Program-made: the position numbers and the translations under genes
The notes under the pieces: generated by a model
What the model saw: the letters and a program-made list of their open reading frames with translations, nothing else
Told to the model about the DNA's origin: nothing
Databases searched by the model: none
Assembly (NCBI GenBank): GCA_030837305.1
Contig: JAUPKT010000454.1
Coordinates: 1-6,368, forward strand
Origin: Thermodesulfobacteriota bacterium
Lineage (GTDB): Bacteria > Desulfobacterota > Desulfomonilia > Desulfomonilales > Desulfomonilaceae
Length of the DNA: 6,368 bases
Reading direction: 5' to 3'
Shown: positions 1 to 5,287 of the stretch, in pieces
How the letters are laid out: each line of letters begins with the position of its first letter
Position numbering within the stretch: position 1 is the first letter of the stretch

Positions 1-496
1 GAATCTCGAATGCAATAAGACAATATACGGCTACGAAAATGCCAAGGGCAATCCAAAAAGCTGTTCCCGTTATCCGCTGCATAGTCACCGTCACACTGCT
101 CACAAAGGTACTGATTCCTTTGTCATCTTTGCCTTCTTCAAAAATCTTGGTTATCGGGATCATTTCGGAAGGTCGAAAGCTTGCCCTGGTGATCTTCGCA
201 GACCATTTGCCCTCTTTGATCTGGCTGGCAGAAAGAGGCAATTCTATGCGAAAAAGGCCGTTCCGACTCGTGGTAAACTCGGAATCCCCGCCGTGACCTT
301 GGCTGGTGCCAAGAATAGGTTTTCCGTTCAGGTAAGGAAGAATACGAGCATCTTCCACTGGGTTGCCAACGGCATCCGTAACTTTGCCGTGAAAGATGAA
401 AAGTCCGTCGGCAGGCTCGGGGCTCTTAGCCAATACGTGACCGGCAAACAACATCATTATTGTGGCGATGATGACTATGAGACACTTCTTTTGCAT
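1..496 (-). CDS. Exported carboxypeptidase-regulatory-like domain protein, probably the N-terminus of an NhaD/ArsB-type permease (partial, runs off left edge)
   Basis: The ATG at 496 follows a strong AGGAGG-type ribosome site, and the frame stays open for 165 codons to the window edge, so the C-terminus is missing. Residues 1-23 form a Sec signal peptide (KK, hydrophobic core, HVLA then KS). Residues about 33-110 match the pattern of a carboxypeptidase-regulatory-like (transthyretin-like) beta domain: GKVTDAVGNPVEDARI, then a glycine-rich turn and FTTSRNGLFRIELP. Residues 143-165 are a membrane segment ending YCLIAFEI, which resembles the first helix of ion-transporter-superfamily permeases of the NhaD/ArsB/P-protein group (typically Y-x-LI-x-FE followed by HR). 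I therefore infer a periplasmic sensing or binding domain fused to a permease; alternatively it is only a membrane-anchored periplasmic domain. It starts 52 bp after the DASS permease stop with no terminator between, so it is likely the last visible gene of that operon. Confidence 0.75.
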   Translation of the reverse strand, partial: MQKKCLIVIIATIMMLFAGHVLAKSPEPADGLFIFHGKVTDAVGNPVEDARILPYLNGKPILGTSQGHGGDSEFTTSRNGLFRIELPLSASQIKEGKWSAKITRASFRPSEMIPITKIFEEGKDDKGISTFVSSVTVTMQRITGTAFWIALGIFVAVYCLIAFEI

Positions 497-548
497 TACT
501 TCCTCTCCTCCCCATCGAGAATACATTGGTATGCCCCACGGAAAACTC

Positions 549-2033
549 TTACATGGCCTTGGGCAGCGTCACCGGCATTCCCATCAAAGGCCATATGATA
601 CCGCATGCAAGACCTACGACGAGCATGAGTATAACACTGGCGGGAATTCCGTACAGGAAAAATTCACCGCTCGTGAACTGTTTCGAATCGTATGCAATGG
701 CGTTGGGGGCCGCACCCACCAGAAGAATGAACGGCATGCCTGCCGTAACGAGTGATGCATACAAAACCACTTCTGGCGCCACCCCCAAATACGGAGCCAG
801 GACCAAGGCCACCGGCAATGAAATGGCTATCGCAGCCACATTCATGATGAAATTCGTCATGACCATAACGAAAAAGGCAATGCTCAATACAAATATGAAC
901 CAGTTGGCATTCTTGAACATCACCAGCCAGTTCACGGCCAACCACTTTGCTGCCTCTGTTTCCCACAGACAATACCCAATGCTCATAGCACCAGAGAACA
1001 ACAAGACGATGTTCCACGGAATCAGTTCCAAGTCATTAATGTCCAGAATTTTGAAGACGAAGAAAAGAATGGTCGCAAGCAGCATGATAGCCGTCTTATC
1101 TAAGCTCTGAAGAGAGGGCACCATGACCTGGAGGGACATGACGACAATCGCACCAAAAATGATGAGCAAGCCTGTCTTTTCATTCTTCGATATCGGGCCG
1201 AGGTCGAGACTCAATTCCGCCACCCGCTCACGCAAACCCGCGATCACCTTTTTTTCAGGCCTGAAAAAAATCACAAAAAATACCCACAACAGAAAAACCA
1301 TCAGCCAACCAACCGGCGCCATATAGTAGCTCAGTTCAAAAAAGGAAATATCCTTGCCGGCCATTTCTTTGAAGAAACCGAGGGCAACGATACCCCGAGC
1401 AGCTCCCAAGAGGGTAATAATACTTCCGGCCCCGCACACGTACGCCATACCTATGAAAAGGCCTTTGCCGAATCGGGTAGACTTGTCCCCCTCCCCATAA
1501 AGTCCGTAAATGGCCAGCAGGAGAGGATAAATGGTCGCAGCAACCGCAGTATGGGCCATGATGTGTGTGAGAAGGGCAATGAGAACAAACACTCCCAGGT
1601 AGATCATGATGGTCTTCTCGCCGATCCAGGCCAGGATCTTGTAGGCCATGCGCTTGGTAAGGCCCGTTTTTGTAAAAACAAGTCCAATAACCAATGAGCC
1701 GAAGATAAATAAGACCGATGGATCCATGAAATCCTTGAAAGCCACCTTTGCCGGTCTGATCATGAACAGCGCTTGGGCAACTCCAATGAGCAAACTCGTC
1801 ACGCCGATGGGCACGACCTCAAACACCCACCATGTGCCTGCTAAAAGAAAAACAGCGAGCGCTCCCTTGCCTTCAACGGAGAGAGGAAAATGTTTGCCCA
1901 TGGGATCTATGGCGTCAGGCCACGGGGGTGAGTAGTACACCACAAAAAACAATCCTACTCCCGTCAACATCGCAATAAGTCTCGTCCAATCTATCTTAAT
2001 CCCCCTAGAGGGCATTGTTGCTTCAATACTCAT
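549..2033 (-). CDS. DASS/SLC13-family (CitT-like) anion permease
   Basis: This 494-residue, very hydrophobic inner-membrane protein has about a dozen hydrophobic segments and the two-repeat layout of the divalent anion:Na+ symporter (DASS/SLC13) family, whose usual length is 450-550. The second-repeat signature is clear at 440-468 (GAAPNAIAYDS...FTSGEFFLYGIPAS), as is the amphipathic N-terminal region with GTWWVFEVVPIGVTSL (66-81). The family moves dicarboxylates, tricarboxylates, phosphate or sulfate; substrate cannot be read here, but sulfate or a small organic acid would fit the guessed host. Oddities: the two Ser-Asn-Thr motifs that bind substrate and Na+ are replaced by A160-H161-T162 and M397-N398-V399, and the first-repeat GTPPN-like loop reads LLGAARGI (208-215). 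The ATG at 2033 has AAGGAGG ten bases upstream. It lies 42 bp after the CBS gene, consistent with co-transcription and regulation by it. Confidence 0.9.
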   Translation of the reverse strand: MSIEATMPSRGIKIDWTRLIAMLTGVGLFFVVYYSPPWPDAIDPMGKHFPLSVEGKGALAVFLLAGTWWVFEVVPIGVTSLLIGVAQALFMIRPAKVAFKDFMDPSVLFIFGSLVIGLVFTKTGLTKRMAYKILAWIGEKTIMIYLGVFVLIALLTHIMAHTAVAATIYPLLLAIYGLYGEGDKSTRFGKGLFIGMAYVCGAGSIITLLGAARGIVALGFFKEMAGKDISFFELSYYMAPVGWLMVFLLWVFFVIFFRPEKKVIAGLRERVAELSLDLGPISKNEKTGLLIIFGAIVVMSLQVMVPSLQSLDKTAIMLLATILFFVFKILDINDLELIPWNIVLLFSGAMSIGYCLWETEAAKWLAVNWLVMFKNANWFIFVLSIAFFVMVMTNFIMNVAAIAISLPVALVLAPYLGVAPEVVLYASLVTAGMPFILLVGAAPNAIAYDSKQFTSGEFFLYGIPASVILMLVVGLACGIIWPLMGMPVTLPKAM

Positions 2034-2075
2034 AATGGTGAATCCTCCTTACCTTACGTCCTCTTTGAAATTCTC

Positions 2076-2630
2076 CTACATCCGGCACGCTTTCATTCGT
2101 TTGGCCACTTCTGCAAACACATCAGAAAGCCTCAGAATGCCGACCACTTGGTCATTGTGTTTCACAAGCAGCGACTGATGATGCCCCATAATAAGCTGAT
2201 GTACAGCCTGATTGAGGGACGCACCGGAGCCTATGATTTCTCCTTCTGTGGGGGATGACGTTATGTCTCCTACCCGCACGTCCGAGGCCTTACGGCAGAG
2301 ATCGTCAAGAGAGCATTGCCAAAGTTCATACGTATCAATCATGGATCTCAAAAATTCCGCGCTTAATCCAAAACCGGATAATTTTTTCAAGTCACCTATT
2401 TTGTTGTATTTGGGTTCAAGGCTACACAGGATGTCCCATTGACTGAGTTTGCCCACGATAGCTCCGGCAGAGTCTTGCACCAACACTGCGCGGTGTCGGT
2501 AACCCCGTGAATCAAATCTCAGCCGACTGTCCTCCAGGGCAGTCACTGCCTCAAACAGTGTAGCGTCTTCTGAAATGACGGCATATTCCTGTAAAGGTAC
2601 CATCAAGTCCTTCACTTTAATGGCGTCCAT
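2076..2630 (-). CDS. Tandem CBS-domain protein, likely cytosolic regulator of the adjacent permease
   Basis: This 184-residue soluble protein has no signal or membrane segment. Residues about 3-75 form the first CBS motif (VKDLMVPLQEYAVISEDATLFEAVTAL, then RAVLVQDSAGAIVGKLSQWDIL), and residues about 118-180 the second (VRVGDITSSPTEGEIIGSGASLNQAVHQLI, then SLLVKHNDQVVGILRLSDVF). A roughly 40-residue helical insert joins them. CBS pairs usually bind adenine nucleotides or SAM and gate enzymes, channels or transporters. Because this gene sits 42 bp ahead of the DASS permease, I infer it senses energy state and modulates that transporter or its expression; nothing in the sequence proves a ligand. 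The ATG at 2630 is preceded by GGGAGGT with six bases of spacing. The 148-bp gap to the response regulator holds no convincing promoter or terminator. Confidence 0.88.
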   Translation of the reverse strand: MDAIKVKDLMVPLQEYAVISEDATLFEAVTALEDSRLRFDSRGYRHRAVLVQDSAGAIVGKLSQWDILCSLEPKYNKIGDLKKLSGFGLSAEFLRSMIDTYELWQCSLDDLCRKASDVRVGDITSSPTEGEIIGSGASLNQAVHQLIMGHHQSLLVKHNDQVVGILRLSDVFAEVAKRMKACRM

Positions 2631-2778
2631 TCACTACCTCCCTGATTCCTTAATTAAACTGACTTTTCAAATCCTCTGAGAACTTGTTCAAAGGGAATTC
2701 TCCCAACAACGTTTCTACAAAACCATGAAAAAAATACCATGGAGAAAGATGGAGAGATCACGAAGCCTTCTTTCACCG

Positions 2779-3207
2779 TCACCAACCCCTTGTCTGCACG
2801 ATACGTTCGACTTCGGCATTCTTGATCCGTTGTTCATGTTCAGTCTTGCGATGCTTCGCGTTTTTAATCTTGTCCACCAAATCCCCCGTGTCTGTTGGTT
2901 TCATGAGGTAATCGTATGCCCCAAGCCTCATCCCTTGAATAGCACTGTCCACCGTTCCATGCCCGGTAAGCATGATGACCTCGGTCAGCGGTCTCAACTG
3001 CTTGATCTCCCTCAGGGTATCTATGCCTTCCTGACCGGGCATCACGACGTCCAATATGACAACATCGGGTTCCTGCTTCTCCAAGACCTCAATGGCCTCA
3101 TCTCCCGAGAAGGCGGTTGCCACAGTAAAGCCCCTCGTTTCGAGTCTACCGGACAATATTTCGACAAATTGCTCCTCATCGTCCACTAAGAGTACTTTCG
3201 TCTCCAT
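2779..3207 (-). CDS. Receiver-only response regulator (CheY-like fold, no output domain)
   Basis: The protein has 142 residues, of which about 1-120 are a complete receiver domain: acidic pocket D9-D10-E11 (LLVDDEE), phosphoacceptor D53 (VVILDVVMPG), T81 (MLTGHG) and K103 in YLMKP. All catalytic residues are present, so it should be phosphorylated. Residues 115-142 form a charged helical tail (AKHRKTEHEQRIKNAEVERI) without a DNA-binding or AAA+ domain. It therefore probably acts by protein contact: as a phosphorelay intermediate, on a kinase encoded elsewhere, or on the CBS/permease partners. No histidine kinase lies in the window. The ATG at 3207 is preceded by GGGAG eight bases upstream. 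It is the first gene after the sigma-54-like promoter at 3301-3316 and is likely co-transcribed with the CBS and permease genes downstream. Confidence 0.92.
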   Translation of the reverse strand: METKVLLVDDEEQFVEILSGRLETRGFTVATAFSGDEAIEVLEKQEPDVVILDVVMPGQEGIDTLREIKQLRPLTEVIMLTGHGTVDSAIQGMRLGAYDYLMKPTDTGDLVDKIKNAKHRKTEHEQRIKNAEVERIVQTRGW

Positions 3208-3253
3208 GGAATCGTCTCCCTGAATCGTTATCGTGTTGAAGAAAAAAGGAAAG

Positions 3254-3282
3254 AAAAAACGCGACCGCAGGGTCGGTTTTTT
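3254..3282 (-). terminator. Bidirectional hairpin with U-tract between the sigma-54-like promoter and the response regulator gene
   Basis: The arms are CGACC (3262-3266) and GGTCG (3271-3275) around loop GCAG. Beyond a bulged G at 3261, C3260 pairs with G3276 and AAAAAA (3254-3259) with TTTTTT (3277-3282). On the minus strand the stem is followed by a run of six T, so it reads as an intrinsic terminator in the direction of the response regulator. The same is true on the plus strand. It lies 47 bp before the response regulator start and about 8 bases after the predicted sigma-54 start site, so it could be a leader attenuator, a 5'-end stabiliser, or a terminator for anything transcribed across 3283-3500. 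Confidence 0.6.
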
Positions 3283-3300
3283 GAAAACGGTAGCTTAATG

Positions 3301-3316
3301 AGCAATAGTCGTACCA
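3301..3316 (-). promoter_or_regulatory. Sigma-54 (RpoN) -24/-12 promoter for the response regulator operon
   Basis: Read on the minus strand the site is TGGTACGACTATTGCT. It fits the sigma-54 consensus TGG(C/T)ACG-N4-TTGC(A/T) at every defined position, with the invariant GG and GC dinucleotides ten bases apart (G3315-G3314 and G3303-C3302). The predicted transcription start is near 3290, giving a leader of about 83 nt before the ATG at 3207. Sigma-54 promoters need an enhancer-binding activator; none is encoded in the window. Repeats at 3380-3450 are at the right distance to be its binding sites. Confidence 0.65.
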
Positions 3317-3335
3317 CAGTAGATATGTGAGTCAT

Positions 3336-3450
3336 AGAGCGGCATCCTGGAAGAGCGGCCCAGAGCCGAAGCCGTGAGATGTGTCAGGTTGCACTAAAAT
3401 GAAACAACAAGAAGCAACAAAATGACACACTCTGAAACAAGAAGAGCGGC
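3336..3450. repeat. Three copies of AGAGCGGC in the intergenic region
   Basis: AGAGCGGC occurs at 3336-3343, 3352-3359 and 3443-3450. The last two extend to the 10-mer GAAGAGCGGC, and the first and third share AGAGCGGCAT followed by TCC or CC. The first two start 16 bp apart. They flank the putative enhancer repeats, so they may be protein-binding sites or remnants of a local duplication. Confidence 0.4.
3380..3450. promoter_or_regulatory. Putative enhancer (upstream activating) region with paired repeats
   Basis: The region lies about 90-160 bp upstream of the predicted sigma-54 start site and holds a perfect 7-bp inverted repeat, TGTGTCA (3380-3386) and TGACACA (3423-3429), with centres 43 bp apart. 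It also holds a direct repeat TGAAACAA (3400-3407 and 3433-3440) whose copies start exactly 33 bp apart, about three helical turns. This layout is typical of sites for sigma-54 activators that bind DNA on one face. The identity of the activator is unknown, so function is inferred from position and symmetry only. Confidence 0.4.
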
Positions 3451-3503
3451 ATTCCACCATTCCGGTACGAATGAATTCCCGCTCCATGCATGCCTTGGAG
3501 AAC

Positions 3504-3532
3504 AAAAAAAAACCGGGGACTATCGTCCCCGG
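3504..3532 (-). terminator. Strong intrinsic terminator of the Gly-rich exported protein gene
   Basis: A perfect 8-bp stem, CCGGGGAC (3513-3520) and GTCCCCGG (3525-3532), has a four-base loop. On the minus strand it is followed by nine consecutive T (3512-3504). It lies 87 bp past the stop of the gene at 3619-4053 and makes that gene monocistronic. Confidence 0.9.
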
Positions 3533-3618
3533 AAACTTAGAAGGATTGAGAGTTTAATTCGTTGATTCTAGTGCGTTGTTTTGAAGCTCCTGCGACCTAC
3601 CTTGGTATAGACCACGAA

Positions 3619-4053
3619 TCAGAAACCGAGTCCAAGTCCTCCGGTGAAACTCCCCAATAAATTCGAACCCAAATCGAACACAGGGTTACCGCTGAAAATG
3701 CTGTTACCACCGTATGGCATACCTGCCGCCGCATAGGCCGGCGGGCCGACGTAGGCTCTCGCGGGTCTTACGGCTGCCACATAATTGGGGCCGGGTATCG
3801 GTGGATACGGACCAACCGTGTTGCCTCCGAGAAGACTGCCGACCACAAGAAACGGCAGCGCAACGACTCCGCCGCACATGCCCGGAAACGGTGCATCACC
3901 CCAATACGCGCACGGATTCCCCCCCATCGCGTAACCGCCGGGACCGCAGGCGGCTTGGGGATATGCGGGGGCCGCGGCTCCTCCGGCCAAGACCAAAGTG
4001 CCAGTGAACGTCATTGCCGCGACGAGTAATATTCCCACGACTCGTTTTCCCAT
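3619..4053 (-). CDS. Small exported Gly/Ala/Pro-rich protein of unknown function
   Basis: The 144-residue product starts with a clear Sec signal peptide (MGKRVVGILL..., cleavage likely after VLA at 21-23). The mature part is low in charge and rich in Gly, Ala, Pro, Tyr and Asn. It has three cysteines at exact 12-residue intervals (C36, C48, C60), a hydrophobic stretch at 61-77 (GGVVALPFLVVGSLLGG), a PYPPIPGPNY turn-rich section at 82-91, and a glycine-rich C-terminus ending in phenylalanine (SFTGGLGLGF). I do not recognise the family; a periplasmic or envelope-associated structural protein is the most one can infer. The ATG at 4053 has AAGGAGG with five bases of spacing, a very strong site. 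Together with its private terminator and 5' UTR hairpin this suggests high expression as a single-gene unit. A frame on the other strand (3714-4007) is rich in Arg and Pro and is a shadow of this gene. Confidence 0.8.
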   Translation of the reverse strand: MGKRVVGILLVAAMTFTGTLVLAGGAAAPAYPQAACGPGGYAMGGNPCAYWGDAPFPGMCGGVVALPFLVVGSLLGGNTVGPYPPIPGPNYVAAVRPARAYVGPPAYAAAGMPYGGNSIFSGNPVFDLGSNLLGSFTGGLGLGF

Positions 4054-4084
4054 TACATCCTCCTTTTATTTAGGACAGCTTTTT

Positions 4085-4099
4085 ACACTGCAAAAGTGT
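4085..4099 (-). other. 5' UTR hairpin ahead of the Gly-rich protein gene
   Basis: ACACT (4085-4089) and AGTGT (4095-4099) form a 5-bp stem with a five-base loop, about 32 bases upstream of the ATG and just outside the Shine-Dalgarno region. It could stabilise the 5' end of the mRNA. The stem is short and may be incidental. Confidence 0.3.
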
Positions 4100-4151
4100 G
4101 CTACCTTAGGAAATACTTTAAGTAATATTCCCCATAAATGTCCTAGGGGGC

Positions 4152-4180
4152 GAGCTATCATGGTCTTATGGGCGTGTCAA
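4152..4180 (-). promoter_or_regulatory. Possible sigma-70 promoter for the Gly-rich protein gene
   Basis: On the minus strand a perfect -35 box TTGACA (4180-4175) is followed after 17 bases by TAGCTC (4157-4152), a poor -10; GATAGC two bases earlier is an alternative at spacing 15. It would give a 5' UTR of about 90 nt that includes the hairpin at 4085-4099. An AT-rich tract (4181-4260, with three TAGAAT copies at 4206, 4237 and 4252) lies directly upstream and could act as an UP-like element. Confidence 0.3.
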
Positions 4181-4374
4181 GAAAAAATATTAGATGTTCG
4201 CAGGTTAGAATGTAGGAGCCATAGTTAAAATATGTTTAGAATATAAAACCCTAGAATTAATGCTATTTCTAAAAAGCTCATTTGATGGGCCGTTTCTTCA
4301 CCTTTGTTCTCCGCTGAGACCGCAGAAGTACAAACCAGCTCTATCTCCTGAAATTGAATAAATAGGGCATGTGG
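4181..4374. other. Divergent intergenic region, no gene recognised
   Basis: This stretch separates the minus-strand Gly-rich gene from the plus-strand lipocalin-like gene. Its left half is AT-rich with three TAGAAT repeats; its right half holds a weak hairpin (GCTCAT/ATGGGC near 4277-4291) without a U-tract. A 78-codon minus-strand frame (4461-4225) has no ribosome site, overlaps the start of the downstream gene and looks non-coding. I see no RNA gene or mobile-element signature. Confidence 0.5.
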
Positions 4375-4403
4375 TTGAAAAAAAAGGCGATGAGAATTAA
4401 GGT
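4375..4403 (+). promoter_or_regulatory. Possible sigma-70 promoter for the lipocalin-like gene
   Basis: TTGAAA (4375-4380), a 17-base spacer, then TAAGGT (4398-4403). The -35 is good; the -10 keeps only the key first, second and last positions. It would start transcription near 4410, about 50 bases before the preferred ATG at 4460. Confidence 0.35.
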
Positions 4404-4459
4404 GTGGCCTCGGGAAATATGAGAAGGACCAGGATCCAATGAGGCAAATCGGAGGCCCC

Positions 4460-4894
4460 ATGAAATTCTATGTCGTCGTTTGCTTAGGATTGCTCAGCCT
4501 TGCCGGTATTGCATCAAATTTCGGGTCATCCACAGGCTCCGGCGGCGTAACTCCCGAACAGATTTTTCAACCATCCATAGATTGGCAGTCAGTATTCGGC
4601 ACATGGGAGGTTATTCCAGAAGGCCACCCATTATCCGAGAATGCCGACCGCATGCTGCGGCAAGATAGAGCGACCCTGCTGACTCTCAGGAGGGATGGCA
4701 CCTGCAGGATGTTCGACAAGGATCACCCTGCCGGCGCGGATGGCATCTGGACCTTTGAGAATCATGAAATGTACATTAAACTGCACGGCGGCAGCGAGCG
4801 CGACTTCTATATCTATGGAGTAAAGGGGAATTTCATGGTTACCCGGTCTCCCGTACAAGGCGGCAAAGATCAACTGTGGTCTCGAATACCCTAA
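4460..4894 (+). CDS. Small exported lipocalin-like beta-barrel protein
   Basis: From the ATG at 4460 the product is 144 residues. Residues 1-19 are a Sec signal peptide (MKFYVVVCLGLLSLAGIAS). After a Ser/Gly-rich linker (20-35) comes a region typical of lipocalin-like domains: FGTWEV (46-51), LLTLRRDGTCRMFD (73-86), GIWTFENHEMYIKL (95-108), FYIYGVKGNFMVT (116-128), and the terminal LWSRIP. Such domains are eight-stranded barrels, often of unknown ligand. An in-frame ATG at 4439 adds seven residues (MRQIGGP). I prefer 4460 because GGAGG precedes it by four bases and the signal peptide then starts correctly with MKF. The GTW/DGT/GxW pattern supports the family call but not a specific ligand. 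A single cysteine remains in the mature part (C82). It is followed by a weak terminator and appears monocistronic. Confidence 0.75.
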   Translation: MKFYVVVCLGLLSLAGIASNFGSSTGSGGVTPEQIFQPSIDWQSVFGTWEVIPEGHPLSENADRMLRQDRATLLTLRRDGTCRMFDKDHPAGADGIWTFENHEMYIKLHGGSERDFYIYGVKGNFMVTRSPVQGGKDQLWSRIP

Positions 4895-4895
4895 T

Positions 4896-4918
4896 ACGGG
4901 ATGCCCGTGCCCATTTTT
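4896..4918 (+). terminator. Weak intrinsic terminator after the lipocalin-like gene
   Basis: ACGGG (4896-4900) pairs with CCCGT (4904-4908) across a three-base loop, followed by GCCCA and five T (4914-4918). It sits one base past the stop codon. The five-base gap before the T-run makes it weaker than the other terminators in the window. Confidence 0.4.
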
Positions 4919-5070
4919 CTCCGAGCCTGGGCCGGTATGGAATAGCATTGCGCATCAGGAAGGTAACCGAACTCCATCACCCTTTTTATTGCCCGGCCGT
5001 AGGATACCTTGGAAAAACTCACCACGCAACACGTATCAGCGCGGCATCAATGCATGTCATATTATCATTA

Positions 5071-5079
5071 TGGTATACT
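5071..5079 (+). promoter_or_regulatory. Possible extended -10 promoter
   Basis: TGGTATACT is a good extended -10 element (TG-N-TATACT) in an AT-rich setting; no recognisable -35 lies 16-18 bases upstream. A transcript from about 5086 would run 130 nt to the terminator at 5181-5216. It could be a small RNA or just a cryptic start. Confidence 0.25.
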
Positions 5080-5148
5080 CAAGTAGTCTTATTCTATTAT
5101 CTGCTGCCTCAGCCCCCGCACAGGAAACAATAACAGGCCAAAACTTCG

Positions 5149-5177
5149 TTGACATTTCACGGACGTTCATATATACT
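5149..5177 (+). promoter_or_regulatory. Strong sigma-70 promoter for the TolC-family gene
   Basis: A perfect -35 TTGACA (5149-5154), a 17-base spacer, and TATACT (5172-5177), five of six matches to TATAAT. Predicted start near 5182-5185, which falls inside the 5' arm of the hairpin at 5181-5210. The leader to the GTG at 5288 would be about 104 nt. Confidence 0.75.
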
Positions 5178-5180
5178 TTT

Positions 5181-5216
5181 CGCCATAGCGCAGGCTTATT
5201 CTGCGTGGCGGTTTTT
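5181..5216 (+). terminator. Intrinsic terminator overlapping the TolC promoter start site
   Basis: Outer arms CGCCA (5181-5185) and TGGCG (5206-5210) enclose inner arms CGCAG (5189-5193) and CTGCG (5201-5205), with a TAG bulge (5186-5188) and loop GCTTATT. G then five T follow (5212-5216), and a second six-T run lies at 5223-5228. Transcripts arriving from upstream form the full 10-bp stem. Those starting at the local promoter lose part or all of the outer arm, which should weaken termination. Confidence 0.65.
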
Positions 5217-5287
5217 AATAGATTTTTTAATTCGTTGTAATCGGTCCCGAGACATTACGTTAAGGGGCATAAGGGTATGGGTTTCCC

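Noticed and set aside
526..1110. A 194-codon plus-strand frame inside the DASS permease gene.
   Set aside because: It is antisense to a well-supported permease, its product has no domain pattern and its start has no ribosome site.
2680..2704. Small palindromes GAAC-TT-GTTC and GGGA-ATTC-TCCC between the response regulator and CBS genes, considered as an operator.
   Set aside because: The arms are only four bases each and no convincing promoter lies beside them.
4089..4104. A minus-strand TAGCACACTTTTGCA sequence resembling a sigma-54 promoter before the Gly-rich gene.
   Set aside because: The spacing between the -24 and -12 parts is one base short and the -24 GG is AG; sigma-54 tolerates neither well.
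4225..4461. A 78-codon minus-strand frame with a hydrophobic C-terminus between the Gly-rich and lipocalin-like genes.
   Set aside because: It has no ribosome site, overlaps the start of the plus-strand gene, lies in AT-rich DNA and shows no recognisable domain.
3553..5237. A 12-base match TTTAATTCGTTG at 3553-3564 and 5226-5237 in two intergenic regions.
   Set aside because: About one such match is expected by chance in a window of this size, and the flanks do not match.
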